Shown here in pieces: positions 1-10,700 of a stretch of 64,000 nt of DNA. The position numbers were made by a program, and so were the translations under genes. How positions within the stretch are numbered: position 1 is the stretch's first letter; each line of letters begins with the position of its first letter. The notes under the pieces were generated by a model. The model was given only the letters and a program-made list of their open reading frames with translations. It was not told where the DNA came from and ran no database searches. This DNA is from UBA1189 sp045594245 (GTDB lineage Bacteria; Bacteroidota; Bacteroidia; Bacteroidales; Bacteroidaceae): NCBI GenBank assembly GCA_045594245.1, contig JAZNYG010000021.1:1-64000 (forward strand), written 5' to 3'.

Positions 1-1609
1 CTTTGCAGATGTAGAGATTGGTGATGACAATACCGTACAGATGTTCGAGGAGTATGAAGGTTTGTTGAGCAACATGGTACAGGGCTATGAGGCAAGTGCC
101 GGTAGCCTTATCGAGAACGACAATGTATTGGCTACCGTTACCGGTTCTGCCGGTACGTTCAATGCTATCCACGAGCATGGCACGAAGAACACCTATATGT
201 TGATACCTTTGTCATCGGATGCCATCTTGGTAGAGGGTGCCGAGAACTTGGGTTGGGAGACAGCTATCCCGATGATCAACAATGCCATCAATTACCTTGC
301 TGCTACCAAGTCAAAGGTTACACCTTGCGTGAAGCCTGCAGCAGAGTACGCATACGATGATATGGTAACAACCGTAACCTTGACTTCTGCTACTCCAGAG
401 TCTCAGATTTACTACACACTTGATGGTTCTGTTCCTACAGAGGCATCTACACTCTATGCCGCTCCTTTCCAGGTAACTGCTCCCTGCAAGCTTTCTGCTA
501 TTGCTTTCCGTCAGGGTTATGACCCCAGTTCTGTGTTGGAAGACAGCGTAGCTGTAATGCCCAAGTCTGCTGCTCCTGTGATTAGTGTTGCTGATGCCGA
601 GGGTGGCAAGTTGGTGACCATCACTGCCGCCGAGGGTGCTGCCATCTATTACAACCTGATTAGCGCTACTCCTACTACCGCATCTAAGATTTATACCGAG
701 CCGTTTGTCGTATCACGCTCTTGCACTGTATCGGCCATTGCTGCTGCTGAGGGCAAGCTCGAATCAAGTGCTGTTGCTGAATATATTGAGATAGCTGCTT
801 ATCCTCTCCGCCAGAAGGAGATTGAGTGGGCAAACTTCCAGGATGCTCCTGATGTATGGGTATGGGCAAACACCGACTCCACCACGACAAACAATGGTGA
901 TATCTTCAAGGCATACGACTACGTAGCCGTAACCGATACTACTCCTGAGGGTCCTACCTACAGCGAGGTTGACTTCAACAATGGTTGGAAGGTTGGTACT
1001 TATGGCCAGCGCATCAATTTGCAGAAGACGGGTACTTCTGTGGAAGTAGGTGCCGACTACGGTCCTCTGTCTCCGGACGATGCTGGTGCTTCAGGCTATG
1101 CCATGTCGTTCCTGGTAACCAAGAAGGCCAATGACCCCTGTACTGCATTCTTGCAGACTACCAAAACTTATGAAGGTCCGTTCGATATCAACATCTGGGC
1201 TTGTGGTCAGACAGGTAGCACCTCTTACATCGAGGCACTTGAGGTATCTGTTTCTGCCGATGGTATGGAGTGGGCAGTAACCGACACCTTCAAGTATGAG
1301 AGTACGAAGAAGATGCGCCGTTTCATCGCTCACTATGATGACAAGGCTGCCGCTTATGTAAAGATTGCTCACGTGGGTGATCCTGCCAATAGTAATAAGT
1401 ACAAGGCAATGATCTTTGACGTTAAGTTGATGGCCGAGGGCGTGGCTGAAGGCATTGAGAATGTAGCTACCGCATCGGGCGAGCTCGTATCAGAGAGCTA
1501 CTACAACCTCTCAGGTATGATGATTAAGGAGCCTGCTAAGGGTGTTGTCATCGTGAAGAAGGTATATGCCGACGGTACGATGAAGATTGAGAAACAATTG
1601 ATAAAGTAA
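1..1609 (+). CDS. Secreted protein with chitobiase-C-like domains, 3' part only
   Basis: The reading frame is open to the left edge (codons from base 2), so the N-terminus is missing and the ATG at 41 is probably internal. About 535 residues are visible. The first ~110 I do not recognise. Two successive modules follow that resemble the chitobiase/beta-hexosaminidase C-terminal domain; the first has the typical IYYTLDGSVPT motif, the second a weaker IYYNLISATPT. A ~200-residue beta-rich module comes next, then a tail beginning ESYYNLSG and ending KIEKQLIK. Such tails (YxLxG, then GVxIVK) occur on secreted Bacteroidetes proteins and suggest type IX-type export or surface attachment; that is inference. 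A strong terminator follows, so the gene belongs to an upstream unit. Catalytic activity, if any, would lie in the missing part. Confidence 0.8.
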   Translation, partial: FADVEIGDDNTVQMFEEYEGLLSNMVQGYEASAGSLIENDNVLATVTGSAGTFNAIHEHGTKNTYMLIPLSSDAILVEGAENLGWETAIPMINNAINYLAATKSKVTPCVKPAAEYAYDDMVTTVTLTSATPESQIYYTLDGSVPTEASTLYAAPFQVTAPCKLSAIAFRQGYDPSSVLEDSVAVMPKSAAPVISVADAEGGKLVTITAAEGAAIYYNLISATPTTASKIYTEPFVVSRSCTVSAIAAAEGKLESSAVAEYIEIAAYPLRQKEIEWANFQDAPDVWVWANTDSTTTNNGDIFKAYDYVAVTDTTPEGPTYSEVDFNNGWKVGTYGQRINLQKTGTSVEVGADYGPLSPDDAGASGYAMSFLVTKKANDPCTAFLQTTKTYEGPFDINIWACGQTGSTSYIEALEVSVSADGMEWAVTDTFKYESTKKMRRFIAHYDDKAAAYVKIAHVGDPANSNKYKAMIFDVKLMAEGVAEGIENVATASGELVSESYYNLSGMMIKEPAKGVVIVKKVYADGTMKIEKQLIK

Positions 1610-1617
1610 TATTATAA

Positions 1618-1660
1618 GGTACATCCATCCGGAGAATTCCGTGGTGGATGTACCTTTTTT
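1618..1660 (+). terminator. Rho-independent terminator
   Basis: A 12-bp stem (GGTACATCCATCC at 1618-1630 pairing with GGTGGATGTACC at 1643-1654) is followed by TTTTTT. It begins 9 bp after the stop codon at 1609 and separates that gene from the pectate-lyase locus. Confidence 0.9.
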
Positions 1661-1680
1661 CAAACCTTTGAGAATATTTT

Positions 1681-1761
1681 TTCACACTGGTGATAAAAAT
1701 TTTTCACACCTATGATAATATTTTTTTCACGCCTATGAAAAAATATTTTCACACCTATGAA
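1681..1761 (+). repeat. Four palindromic repeats at ~22-bp period upstream of the pectate lyase
   Basis: Four imperfect copies of TTCACACCTATGAA start at 1681, 1703, 1726 and 1748 (steps 22, 23, 22). The inner 12-mers are TCACACTGGTGA, TCACACCTATGA, TCACGCCTATGA and TCACACCTATGA, that is TCAC-N4-(G/A)TGA, separated by A/T runs. The last copy ends 35 bp before the ATG at 1797 and just before a near-consensus -7 box (AATCTTTG, 1762-1769). The position and helical phasing suggest an operator array, but a structural repeat is also possible. A second array with the same geometry and a different core is at 27446-27523. Confidence 0.85.
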
Positions 1762-1796
1762 AATCTTTGCAAAAAAAGTATAATTCCAAGAAAGTT

Positions 1797-4700
1797 ATGA
1801 AGAAGTTGTTCCGTATAGCTTGTGCAGCGGCTTGTATGGCAGTGATGCCATTGAGTGCTCAACAGTTGGCTTTCCCCGGTGCCGAAGGTTTCGGTAAGTA
1901 TGCAGTGGGTGGCCGTAATGGTTCGGTGTATCACGTGACGAATCTGAACGATAGTGGTGCAGGTTCGCTGCGCGATGCGGTTAGTCAGCCGAACCGTATT
2001 GTGGTATTCGATGTGGCTGGTGTGATTAAACTTGAGAGCCGCTTGGTGTTCAAGAATAATCTCTACGTGGCCGGACAGACTGCCCCAGGTGAGGGTATCA
2101 CGGTATATGGCAACGGCGTTTCTTTCTCTGGAGCCAGCAATACGATTGTGCGCTATCTCCGCTTCCGTATGGGTGTGGGTGGCGATTCGGGCAAGGATGC
2201 TGCAGGCGTAGCCAATGGAACGAACATGATTTTCGACCACCTCTCTGTATCATGGGGTAGGGACGAGACTTTCTCCATAAGTTCCGATGGAAAGGGCGAT
2301 TTGGGTAATATCACCATCCAGAACTCTATTATGAGTCAGGGACTGTTGACCCACTCGGCAGGTGGACTGATGCAGGCCGACAATATCACCCTGTATCGTA
2401 ACCTCTATGCTGACAATAGCACACGAAACAACAAGATTAAGGGAAAGAACCAGTATGTAAACAATATCGTATATAACTGGCAGAACGGTGCCTATATCAT
2501 GGGCGGTGACTCTGAGGGTACATCCTATTGTATTGCCGAGGGTAACCTATTCATCAATGGCCCTGCCAAGGGAGGCAATGCGTTTACCGGTGGCAATGCC
2601 GACTATCATCTGTATGCCAATGACAACTGGCAGGACCGCAATATGGATGGCGTGCTCAATCCGTACGACATACCGCAAGGCGAGTATTCCGGTGGCCCCA
2701 CCTTCCATACTGCCCGTTTCGATTATCCCGAGGTGGAACTTTGGAAATCGTCAGAGCTGATTGAGAAGTCGCTTCCGGTAGTAGGTGCATCGCTACCTTA
2801 TCGTGACTATGCCGACTGGTATGTAATCAATGAGGTGCTCTCGTTTGGTAAAAAGGGCGGACTGATATCCCGTGAGTCAAGCCTGCCGTTCGGCGCTCCC
2901 AGTGATTGGAAATTGTGGGGCGGTGAGAAGAGGACAGATACGGATGGTGACGGCATGCCCGATGTGTGGGAAACGGCCAATGGCACCGACCCCGCCAAAA
3001 ACGATGCGATGGTCATCGCAGCCAATGGCTATGCCAACATAGAGAACTATATCAATAGCATTACAGTTGCCGACCGCCAAGCTTATTTGCGTACACCCCT
3101 ATGTCTTGAAGCTACAGCATCTACCCAGAACTCTTTGACCCTTGGGTGGCTCAACTACACCGAAGGCGAGGAGGGTGTTATCGTGGAGATGCAGTGCGAT
3201 GGCGCTTTCGTGGAGGTAGGCCGCACGGCTGCCGATGCCTCTTCGTTTATGGTCGAAGGTCTCGAGCCAGGTAGCGCTTATGTGTTCCGTGTGCGTGCTT
3301 TTGCTGGTGAGCAGTACTCGGGCTATACTTCTGAGGTGACGATGAAGACCCGACCTGTGCCTACCGAGATGATTGATATCGCAACGTATGAGCCCGATTA
3401 CACATGGAGTGCCGTAAATGGTGCCTGGGATATGCAGTCGCTCAACTGGAACGATATGGTAGCTGCCTATACCGATGGTAGCAAGGTGCTTATTGCTCCT
3501 GCGACACCAGCTTCCATTACGATAGATGAGACCGTTACCCCCGAGGCCGTTGTTGTCAATAGCGACTCTTTGGTGACAATTTCCGGTAGTGGCGCTATCG
3601 CAGGTACGGGTTCAGTAAACAAAGCAGGCGATGGAAAGCTTGTGTTGGGTACAGCCAATACTTATACGGGTGCTACCGTATTGTATGGTGGTACCATCGA
3701 GTTCTCTACCTTGAAGGATGCTGTTGTGCCCAGCAGTATCGGTGCCTCGGAAGAGTTTGCGCAAAACTGGATCTGGAGCGGTGGCACATGGCTCTATACG
3801 GGCGGAAGCACCTCGACCAATCGTTCGGCAAAGATTTATGAACCTACGGAGTTCAATATCGCCAAAACGGGCAATACGGTGACGATGAATGGTTCGCTTG
3901 AGGGCGATGGTGACTTCATTCTCAATGGTAAGGGACAGCTCACCGTTGGCACTACCAATTTCTTCAAGCATACAGGCAAGACCATACTGAAAGGCAGTAC
4001 GCTTTACCTGAGCACCATTGATATCGCGAAGGCAGGAATAGGCTCTTCATCGAAATTGGTGATGGCAGGTGGTACGCTGAAGACGAAAGGTGACAACAAT
4101 AATTATGAAACTTATGTATTCCCCATAGAGGTGCAGGAGGGTACTACTTCGTATTTTGCTCCCCATCGCAATTGTTATATCACTAGCAAGGTAACGGGTA
4201 GCGGCACCATACAGATAGACATTCCTTATCTGCGCGAATACATCAAGGGCGATTGGGGTAGTTTCACTGGGCGCATCATCGCTAATGGTGTGAACTCAAA
4301 CACCTCGGAGGGAAGTCTGTTCCTGCTCAATGGTAATGGCAACGACTTCCCCAAGGCAACGGTGGAGTTGAAGGGTTGCGCTCATTTGGCCGGTTGGACT
4401 ACCAACTGTGACTTTGAAATAGGTGGTATCTCGGGTGATAAGGGCACTTATATCCGTGGTTCCAGCAAGAATACATCGGGTTTTACTTGTTCTTACACTG
4501 TAGGTGGTGCCAACACGGATGAGACCTTTAACGGCGTTATCAACAACTTGTCGAGCAGTAGCACACGAGAGGGTACCGTATCTATCAAGAAAGTGGGTAG
4601 TGGCGATTGGCGTCTTACGGGAGCTAATGTATATAAAGGTACTACCACCGTATCGGGCGGTCGCCTTATCATCAATGGCTCGCATACAGGAACTGGCGCT

Positions 4701-5381
4701 ATTACCGTGAACAATGGAGCTACACTCTGCGGCAAGGGTAAGGTAGCAGGTAAGGTGACGGTGAATGCTGGCGGTACGGTTGCTGTAGGCGATACCGTGT
4801 TTAATCGCAGCGATGTATTTACGATGACCAATGGTGCAACGATTAAGGCTGGCGGTATTGTACAGGTGCCACTCTCTCGCACAGCGTCCTTGAATCGTGC
4901 CTCGAAAATCAAGTTTGGCGGCATTACAAAGATTACCGATGCTATACTTCAGCTTGATATGACCGATGTCATAGCTGACCTTGTAGTAAATAGCTCATTT
5001 ACTATTTTTGACGTTTCTTCTGCTACCTCTATTACAGGTAACTTCAAAGAGATTGTTCCTGCTGTTCCTGCCGAAGGGCTTGTGTGGGATACTTCGTCAT
5101 TGCTGACAGATGGTAAGATTTACATCCGTGATGCCAGTGGCATTCAGGCTGTGACGAATGAGCAAGTCAAGGTATCTGGTTTTGTTGATAGTGAACTGTA
5201 TATACAAATACCCGAGAAAGCTCAGGTGACAATCTATTCTGTAGCTGGCACCAAACTGGTTTCCAAGGAGGTTGATGAGAGTGATGTGGCTTTGAATGTG
5301 GGGAATCTCTCTTCGGGAATGTATATTGTCGATATTCAGATGAATGATGTACGTCTTTCACGTCGGTTCATCAAGAAATAA
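1797..5381 (+). CDS. Secreted pectate lyase-like protein with FN3, autotransporter-type beta repeats and sorting tail
   Basis: 1194 residues from ATG 1797; a TTG ten codons upstream is in frame but precedes the signal peptide (MKKLFRIACAAAC...LSAQ). Residues ~24-370 match the Bacteroidetes polysaccharide lyase family 1 (parallel beta-helix pectate lyase) pattern: AFPGAEGFGKYAVGGR, SGAGSLRDAV, IVRYLRFRMG, FDHLSVSWGRDETFS. A calcium-loop-like DTDGDGMPDVWE is at ~381. A fibronectin type III module spans ~435-530. From ~600 to ~1020 come glycine-rich beta repeats of the autotransporter-associated type (LVLGTANTYTGATVLYGGT; VYKGTTTVSGGRLIING). There is no beta-barrel. The last ~80 residues (VTIYSVAGTKL ... 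SSGMYIVDI ... RRFIKK) form a type A T9SS-like sorting domain. Predicted role: extracellular cleavage of homogalacturonan-like pectin. It heads the locus. Family assignment is good; substrate is inferred. Confidence 0.85.
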   Translation: MKKLFRIACAAACMAVMPLSAQQLAFPGAEGFGKYAVGGRNGSVYHVTNLNDSGAGSLRDAVSQPNRIVVFDVAGVIKLESRLVFKNNLYVAGQTAPGEGITVYGNGVSFSGASNTIVRYLRFRMGVGGDSGKDAAGVANGTNMIFDHLSVSWGRDETFSISSDGKGDLGNITIQNSIMSQGLLTHSAGGLMQADNITLYRNLYADNSTRNNKIKGKNQYVNNIVYNWQNGAYIMGGDSEGTSYCIAEGNLFINGPAKGGNAFTGGNADYHLYANDNWQDRNMDGVLNPYDIPQGEYSGGPTFHTARFDYPEVELWKSSELIEKSLPVVGASLPYRDYADWYVINEVLSFGKKGGLISRESSLPFGAPSDWKLWGGEKRTDTDGDGMPDVWETANGTDPAKNDAMVIAANGYANIENYINSITVADRQAYLRTPLCLEATASTQNSLTLGWLNYTEGEEGVIVEMQCDGAFVEVGRTAADASSFMVEGLEPGSAYVFRVRAFAGEQYSGYTSEVTMKTRPVPTEMIDIATYEPDYTWSAVNGAWDMQSLNWNDMVAAYTDGSKVLIAPATPASITIDETVTPEAVVVNSDSLVTISGSGAIAGTGSVNKAGDGKLVLGTANTYTGATVLYGGTIEFSTLKDAVVPSSIGASEEFAQNWIWSGGTWLYTGGSTSTNRSAKIYEPTEFNIAKTGNTVTMNGSLEGDGDFILNGKGQLTVGTTNFFKHTGKTILKGSTLYLSTIDIAKAGIGSSSKLVMAGGTLKTKGDNNNYETYVFPIEVQEGTTSYFAPHRNCYITSKVTGSGTIQIDIPYLREYIKGDWGSFTGRIIANGVNSNTSEGSLFLLNGNGNDFPKATVELKGCAHLAGWTTNCDFEIGGISGDKGTYIRGSSKNTSGFTCSYTVGGANTDETFNGVINNLSSSSTREGTVSIKKVGSGDWRLTGANVYKGTTTVSGGRLIINGSHTGTGAITVNNGATLCGKGKVAGKVTVNAGGTVAVGDTVFNRSDVFTMTNGATIKAGGIVQVPLSRTASLNRASKIKFGGITKITDAILQLDMTDVIADLVVNSSFTIFDVSSATSITGNFKEIVPAVPAEGLVWDTSSLLTDGKIYIRDASGIQAVTNEQVKVSGFVDSELYIQIPEKAQVTIYSVAGTKLVSKEVDESDVALNVGNLSSGMYIVDIQMNDVRLSRRFIKK

Positions 5382-5402
5382 GAATTTTTACAATGGAGTA
5401 GT

Positions 5403-7736
5403 ATGAGAAATAAGGGTCTGTTAATCTATTTGTTCGGGACACTGCTGGGAGCTGCAGCACTCACCTCATGTCAGGATGACTGGTCGGGCGACGAGCATTA
5501 CCAGGTTCCCGATTGGTTAAAGGGAAATGCCTATGAGGTGTTAGAGAAAGAAGGTAACTATTCTATCTTTCTTGAAGGTATTGACCTTGTAGGCTATAAA
5601 CCCATTGTTACGGGAAAGAGTATTCTTACCGTGATGGCACCAAATGATGTGGCTTTCCAAAGCTATTTGAAGGAGAATGGTTTCGAGTCTATCAAGGCAA
5701 TGTATGATTCCGATCCCCAAGAAGTGAAGAAGTTGATAGGCTTCCATCTGATGTACTATGCATTCAAGTGGGACATGTTGGTGAATTTCCGTCCCGATGA
5801 AGGCGATGGTGCTACTGAGGAACAGTTGAATCAATGGGCTGGATTGTACTATAAGCATCGTACCAAGAGTAGTGATCCTATCAGTAAAGGAGTTCTGAAG
5901 CAGGATATTGACCTCGATGGCAATACTGACACTGTATCAATTTATCACCCGGAACGCTTCTTGCCCGTATTCTCAACCAAGTTCTTTGAGACCAAAGGGA
6001 TTGACGCCAAGTACAATTATGAGTATTTCTATCCCAATTCAGAGTGGACTGGCAGCAGTTACCCAGCAGGTCGAATTGGTGGTTTCAATGTTTCCAATGC
6101 CTCTGTCATAGGGGACCAAGTAATTACAGACAATGGCTATCTCTATCATATTAATCAGGTGCTGAGGCCATTGGAAACTATCTATACAGAACTGCAGAAC
6201 CGTGCTAACTATTCAGACTTCCTCACTCTCTACGACACTTATGCGGATGTTCGGTTGGATGCAGAACTTACCCGTTTGTATGGTAATGGTGAGGATCTCT
6301 ACCTTCAAGGTCATGGTGATTTGCCTCCCATTGCTTATGAGTGGCCGACATCCAATTATAAGCAGATGAATACACTTTCTAGGGCTGCATACAATATATT
6401 TGCTCCCTCCAATGAGGCCATCGACCGCTTCTTCACTAACTATTGGACCGCAGAGAGTGGCTATACCAGTTTGTCAGACCTTGATCCGCTGATTCTGTAT
6501 TATTTTATATTCCAGTCATTCAGCAATAGCCGATTCCCCGTTTTCCCTGAAGAAATCAAGAACGGTACGATAGTTACTCCGTATGAGACTCCTATCAATA
6601 TAGATCCCGATATGGTGACCGACCGTGTCGTCTGTGTGAATGGTATGTTGTATGGTATGGATAATATGGAAATTCCTGCCATATTCTCCTCTGTGATAGG
6701 ACCGGCATTTAAGGAGATGCGTTACGCCCCCTTCCTTTATTCGTTGTCAGGTTCTGAACTTATACTCTCATTGGCTTCGCAGAATGCCAACTTTGTAGCG
6801 TTGATTCCTGATACGGCTCAGTTTGCAGCAAATCTTATGCGCCTTAATACGACCTCGCAGGGAAAAGTTCTTGAGGCGTGGAATGATGAGACAGGTACAT
6901 ACGATGCTGCTTCGTCATCAACAATGCAGGATATCGTGAATATGCACGTTAGTGCCAATGCCGACTCTATAGCCTCTCAAGGGACCCAGGTGATTCCTAC
7001 AGGTGTGGCATTCAACTATTGGTATGTGTATGATGGGAAGATTACAACCAATGCACTTTTCAACGAACAACTCAATCCGACCTATCAAGGAGAAGTGTTC
7101 TGCGATTTCCATCCCATAACGAACAATGGTGAAGAGTGGGACAATGGAAAGGCATATACCTATTCGTACAAAGGACTTTTCAAACAAGTGTCAGGTGATG
7201 GCTTGGAGCATGCACTGGTTGTATGTAATGATAAGAACTATCCCTACTACTGCTTTGTGCAATTGCTGAAGAAAGCAGAACTCATTGACTCCAAGACTGA
7301 GAAGATAAAGTTGATAATGCCTGATACTCGGTTTGTGGCTTTTATTCCTGACAATGAGGCAATAGCTCGTGCTTTGGCTGATATACCTGGTGCAGATAAG
7401 TTGACGATAGATGATAACTATCTGATATCAGGAAAACCGTCATCATCACAAGTGACGGATTTGGCTAACTATCTTAAGGATTATTTCATTACTGATGACC
7501 TGAACGCTTTCAATGTGTATCCCTATCCAGGCTCTGGCTTCGAAGGCAAGTTTGATACATATGGAGTCAATAAGGAGATTCATGTAAATGATGATGGTGA
7601 GAGTATTACTGTTCAGCTGAAGAATGGAACGAATGTTGTACCATTGGCCAAGACTGATGAGTATCATTCATTCCCGTTTGCGTATCACGATGGTTGCTTT
7701 CATTTGATAAATGATATTCTTAGAGTTGGAGAATAA
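5403..7736 (+). CDS. Four-module fasciclin (FAS1) lipoprotein
   Basis: 777 residues. The signal peptide ends in a lipobox (LTSC, Cys23) followed by QDD, as in surface-exported Bacteroidetes lipoproteins. Four FAS1-like modules can be traced by their H1-type motifs: LTVMAPNDVAF (~80), YNIFAPSNEAI (~335), FVALIPDTAQF (~460) and FVAFIPDNEAI (~645). Each ends with a GYLYHINQVL or CFHLINDIL type strand. FAS1 domains are adhesive or ligand-binding; in this position, between a lyase and SusC, the protein likely acts as a surface glycan-binding protein. That role is inference. It is 21 bp downstream of the lyase and 12 bp before the ATG of SusC, so cotranscription is likely. Confidence 0.8.
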   Translation: MRNKGLLIYLFGTLLGAAALTSCQDDWSGDEHYQVPDWLKGNAYEVLEKEGNYSIFLEGIDLVGYKPIVTGKSILTVMAPNDVAFQSYLKENGFESIKAMYDSDPQEVKKLIGFHLMYYAFKWDMLVNFRPDEGDGATEEQLNQWAGLYYKHRTKSSDPISKGVLKQDIDLDGNTDTVSIYHPERFLPVFSTKFFETKGIDAKYNYEYFYPNSEWTGSSYPAGRIGGFNVSNASVIGDQVITDNGYLYHINQVLRPLETIYTELQNRANYSDFLTLYDTYADVRLDAELTRLYGNGEDLYLQGHGDLPPIAYEWPTSNYKQMNTLSRAAYNIFAPSNEAIDRFFTNYWTAESGYTSLSDLDPLILYYFIFQSFSNSRFPVFPEEIKNGTIVTPYETPINIDPDMVTDRVVCVNGMLYGMDNMEIPAIFSSVIGPAFKEMRYAPFLYSLSGSELILSLASQNANFVALIPDTAQFAANLMRLNTTSQGKVLEAWNDETGTYDAASSSTMQDIVNMHVSANADSIASQGTQVIPTGVAFNYWYVYDGKITTNALFNEQLNPTYQGEVFCDFHPITNNGEEWDNGKAYTYSYKGLFKQVSGDGLEHALVVCNDKNYPYYCFVQLLKKAELIDSKTEKIKLIMPDTRFVAFIPDNEAIARALADIPGADKLTIDDNYLISGKPSSSQVTDLANYLKDYFITDDLNAFNVYPYPGSGFEGKFDTYGVNKEIHVNDDGESITVQLKNGTNVVPLAKTDEYHSFPFAYHDGCFHLINDILRVGE

Positions 7737-7748
7737 TAAGTGTACGGT

Positions 7749-10700
7749 ATGAAATGGAATAGATATATAATAGTATTCTTGTTGGCTATTGTTGGTATGG
7801 CCGACGTATATGCCCAAAGGGTGCTCACAGGTACTGTCGTAGAAATCTTTGACGGCCAGAAGACACCTATTTATGGAGCCAATGTGGTGGTGGTAAACAA
7901 AACCAATCGTTATCTTACGGGTGTGATTACCGATTTTGACGGTAACTATAATATCTCTGTGCCCGATGAGGAGGGATTGCGTATACGTATTTCTTATATT
8001 GGTATGCGTACTGAAACATTTGACTACAAGGGGCAGAGCCGTATTGATGTGACGCTGAAGTCTGAGTCAAGTGCTTTGCAGGAGGTGCAGATTACTGCCA
8101 AGCGCGTTGAACGTGACGATATGGGAGTCTCTTTTATAGAGCAGACCTCTGCTACCCAAAAGGTCAATATGGCAGAGATAGTAGAGACATCGCCAGTATC
8201 TTCTATTGAGGAGGCGCTACAGGGTCAGTTGTCTGGTGTCGACATCGTGATGGGTGGTGACCCCGGTTCGCGCAGTGCTATCCGTATACGTGGTGTAAGT
8301 TCACTGAATGGTTCCTCTGAACCTTTGATCGTAATTGATGGTATACCTTATTCGACAGATATCTCTGATGATTTCAATTTCTCAACTGCAAATGAAGAGG
8401 ATTTCGGTGCTTTGCTTAATATTGCTCCATCGGATATCGAATCAATTGAGGTGCTAAAGGATGCCTCGGCTACAGCAATATGGGGTACTAAAGGTGCCAA
8501 TGGTGTGCTCTTGGTGAATACGAAGAAGGGCTCTCGTGGTAAAACCAATTTCTCGTTCAGTACCAAGTTTACCTATAACTTTGAGCCAGATCCTATACCT
8601 TTGCTCGATGGTGACCAATATGTAGCTATGATACAGGATGCTATCTGGAATGCTGCCAATGCGAAGGGCCTAACTTCGGCTTCTACAGAGATGGATCTGT
8701 TGTTCAATACTCCCGAAATCAACTATGTGCCCGAGTGGCAGTACTTTGATGAATATAATACCAGTACCAATTGGTTTGATATGGTGCGTCAGGATGCCTA
8801 CACGAGCGACAATAACTTTGCTCTTTCGGGTGGTGGAGAAAAAGCTACTTACCGCTTCTCATTGGGTTATATGAATCAGATGGGTACGACAATCGGTACT
8901 AACCTTAATCGTATCAATTCGAAGCTGAATATTGCTTATGATTTCTCTGATCGTTTGAAGGTAATTACCGACTTTTCATTTACTCAGTCTGATAAGAAGG
9001 GTAATGCGCTAGACAATGTACGTGCTGCTGCCCAGTCTAAGATGCCTAATAAAAGTCCTTATTATATAGATGATGCTACGGGTGAGTATCTGCCTTCTTA
9101 TTTTAGCCGTCAGGAGGAAGATTTCCAAGGAGCCTTCGATGGTAAGAATAAGAATTATAATCCTGTGGCTATGGTCAATGAAGGATTTAATAATACGATG
9201 CAGCGCGATTCCAAGATTTCAGTCAAGGCGCGATATACTTTCCCCTTTGGTCTGCTCTATGAGGGTTATGTGTCAATGAACATGAAGACGACCAAAAGCC
9301 GCAGTTTCCTTCCTCAAGAGGCAACTGGTGTGCTTTGGACCAGCACGTATGCCAATCGCAGTACCGATAAGATGTCTGATAACCTTTCATTGCAGACGGA
9401 GCATAAATTGATTTATAACAAGACATTCAACGATGTACATTCAGTATTGGCTACGGGAGTATTCCGTGCCAACCAAGGAGAAAGCTACAGCTACACCAGC
9501 GGAACTTATGGTAATGCATCTCCAGGATTGAGTGACCCTGTGGTAGGTAGTGCATGGCAAGTAATTGGCTCTGGCTACTCTAAGACTCGTAGCATCTCTC
9601 TCTTAGGACAGTTTATCTACACATTTGACCGCCGCTATGTAGCCAAAGTTACATTAAATCGTGAGGGTAACTCTGCAATGGGTAAGGCTCGTCGCTTTGC
9701 TACTTTCCCTGCATTTGGCCTAGCTTGGAACTTTAGCGAGGAACACTTCTTTGATGAGCGCGAATGGATGACCGATGGTAAGTTGCGTGCTAGCCTCGGA
9801 TGGAGCGGTAAAGCTCCTAGTGGTGCATCTGCTTATTTGGGAGCATATAGCACTTTAGGTGACTATATGGATATGTCGGCCATTTACCCTATCCGTATTC
9901 AGTTGGATAGGCTGAAGTGGGAAACAAAGAAGGAATGGAACTTTGGTTTTGATTTGCGCTTGTTCGATCGTTTTGGAATTACAGTAGACTATTATGATGG
10001 CTATGTGAATGACCTGTTGCTGAAGGACGTGAAAGTGCCAAGTACTACTGGATATACCGAGATTAAATACTACAACTCAGGTGAATTGCGCAACACAGGT
10101 CTTGAGTTGAATCTCAATTACGATGTCATCAAATCCAAGGATTGGAAGTTGAGCACTCGACTAAATCTCAGTACCAATGAGAATATGGTAATGGAACTTC
10201 CTGTCAACATGGTGCAAGAGAACTACTCATTCAAGAATGCTGCATATGCAATTCGTGTAGTAGAGGGTGACCCAATAGGCTCGTTCTATGGTTATCGTTA
10301 TAAGGGGGTTTACCAGAATACAGACGAGACTTACGCCCGTGATGCCGAAGGTAACGTAATGTACGACCATAAAGGTAAGGTTATTACAATGAAAAATGGT
10401 AATACTCCTGTATTTGCTGGGGATGCCAAGTACGACGACATCAATCACGATGGTGTAATCAATGAGTATGACATTGTCTATCTTGGAAACTCGAATCCGA
10501 AATTCCAAGGTGGTGGAGGATTCACACTGTCATATAAGAAATGGAGCCTGACAACGTTCTTCTTTGGACGTCTCGGACAGAAAGTAGTCAACCAGGCACG
10601 TATGGATCTGGAAAATATGTATGGAAACGGCAATCAGAGTACAGCCGTTCTTAGCCGTTGGCGTGCTGAGGGTGACAATACGGATATACCACGTGCTCTC

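Noticed and set aside
1681..1761. CRISPR-like array
   Set aside because: Repeats are only 12-14 bp, palindromic, with A/T linkers of 8-10 bp rather than unique spacers, and there are no cas genes.
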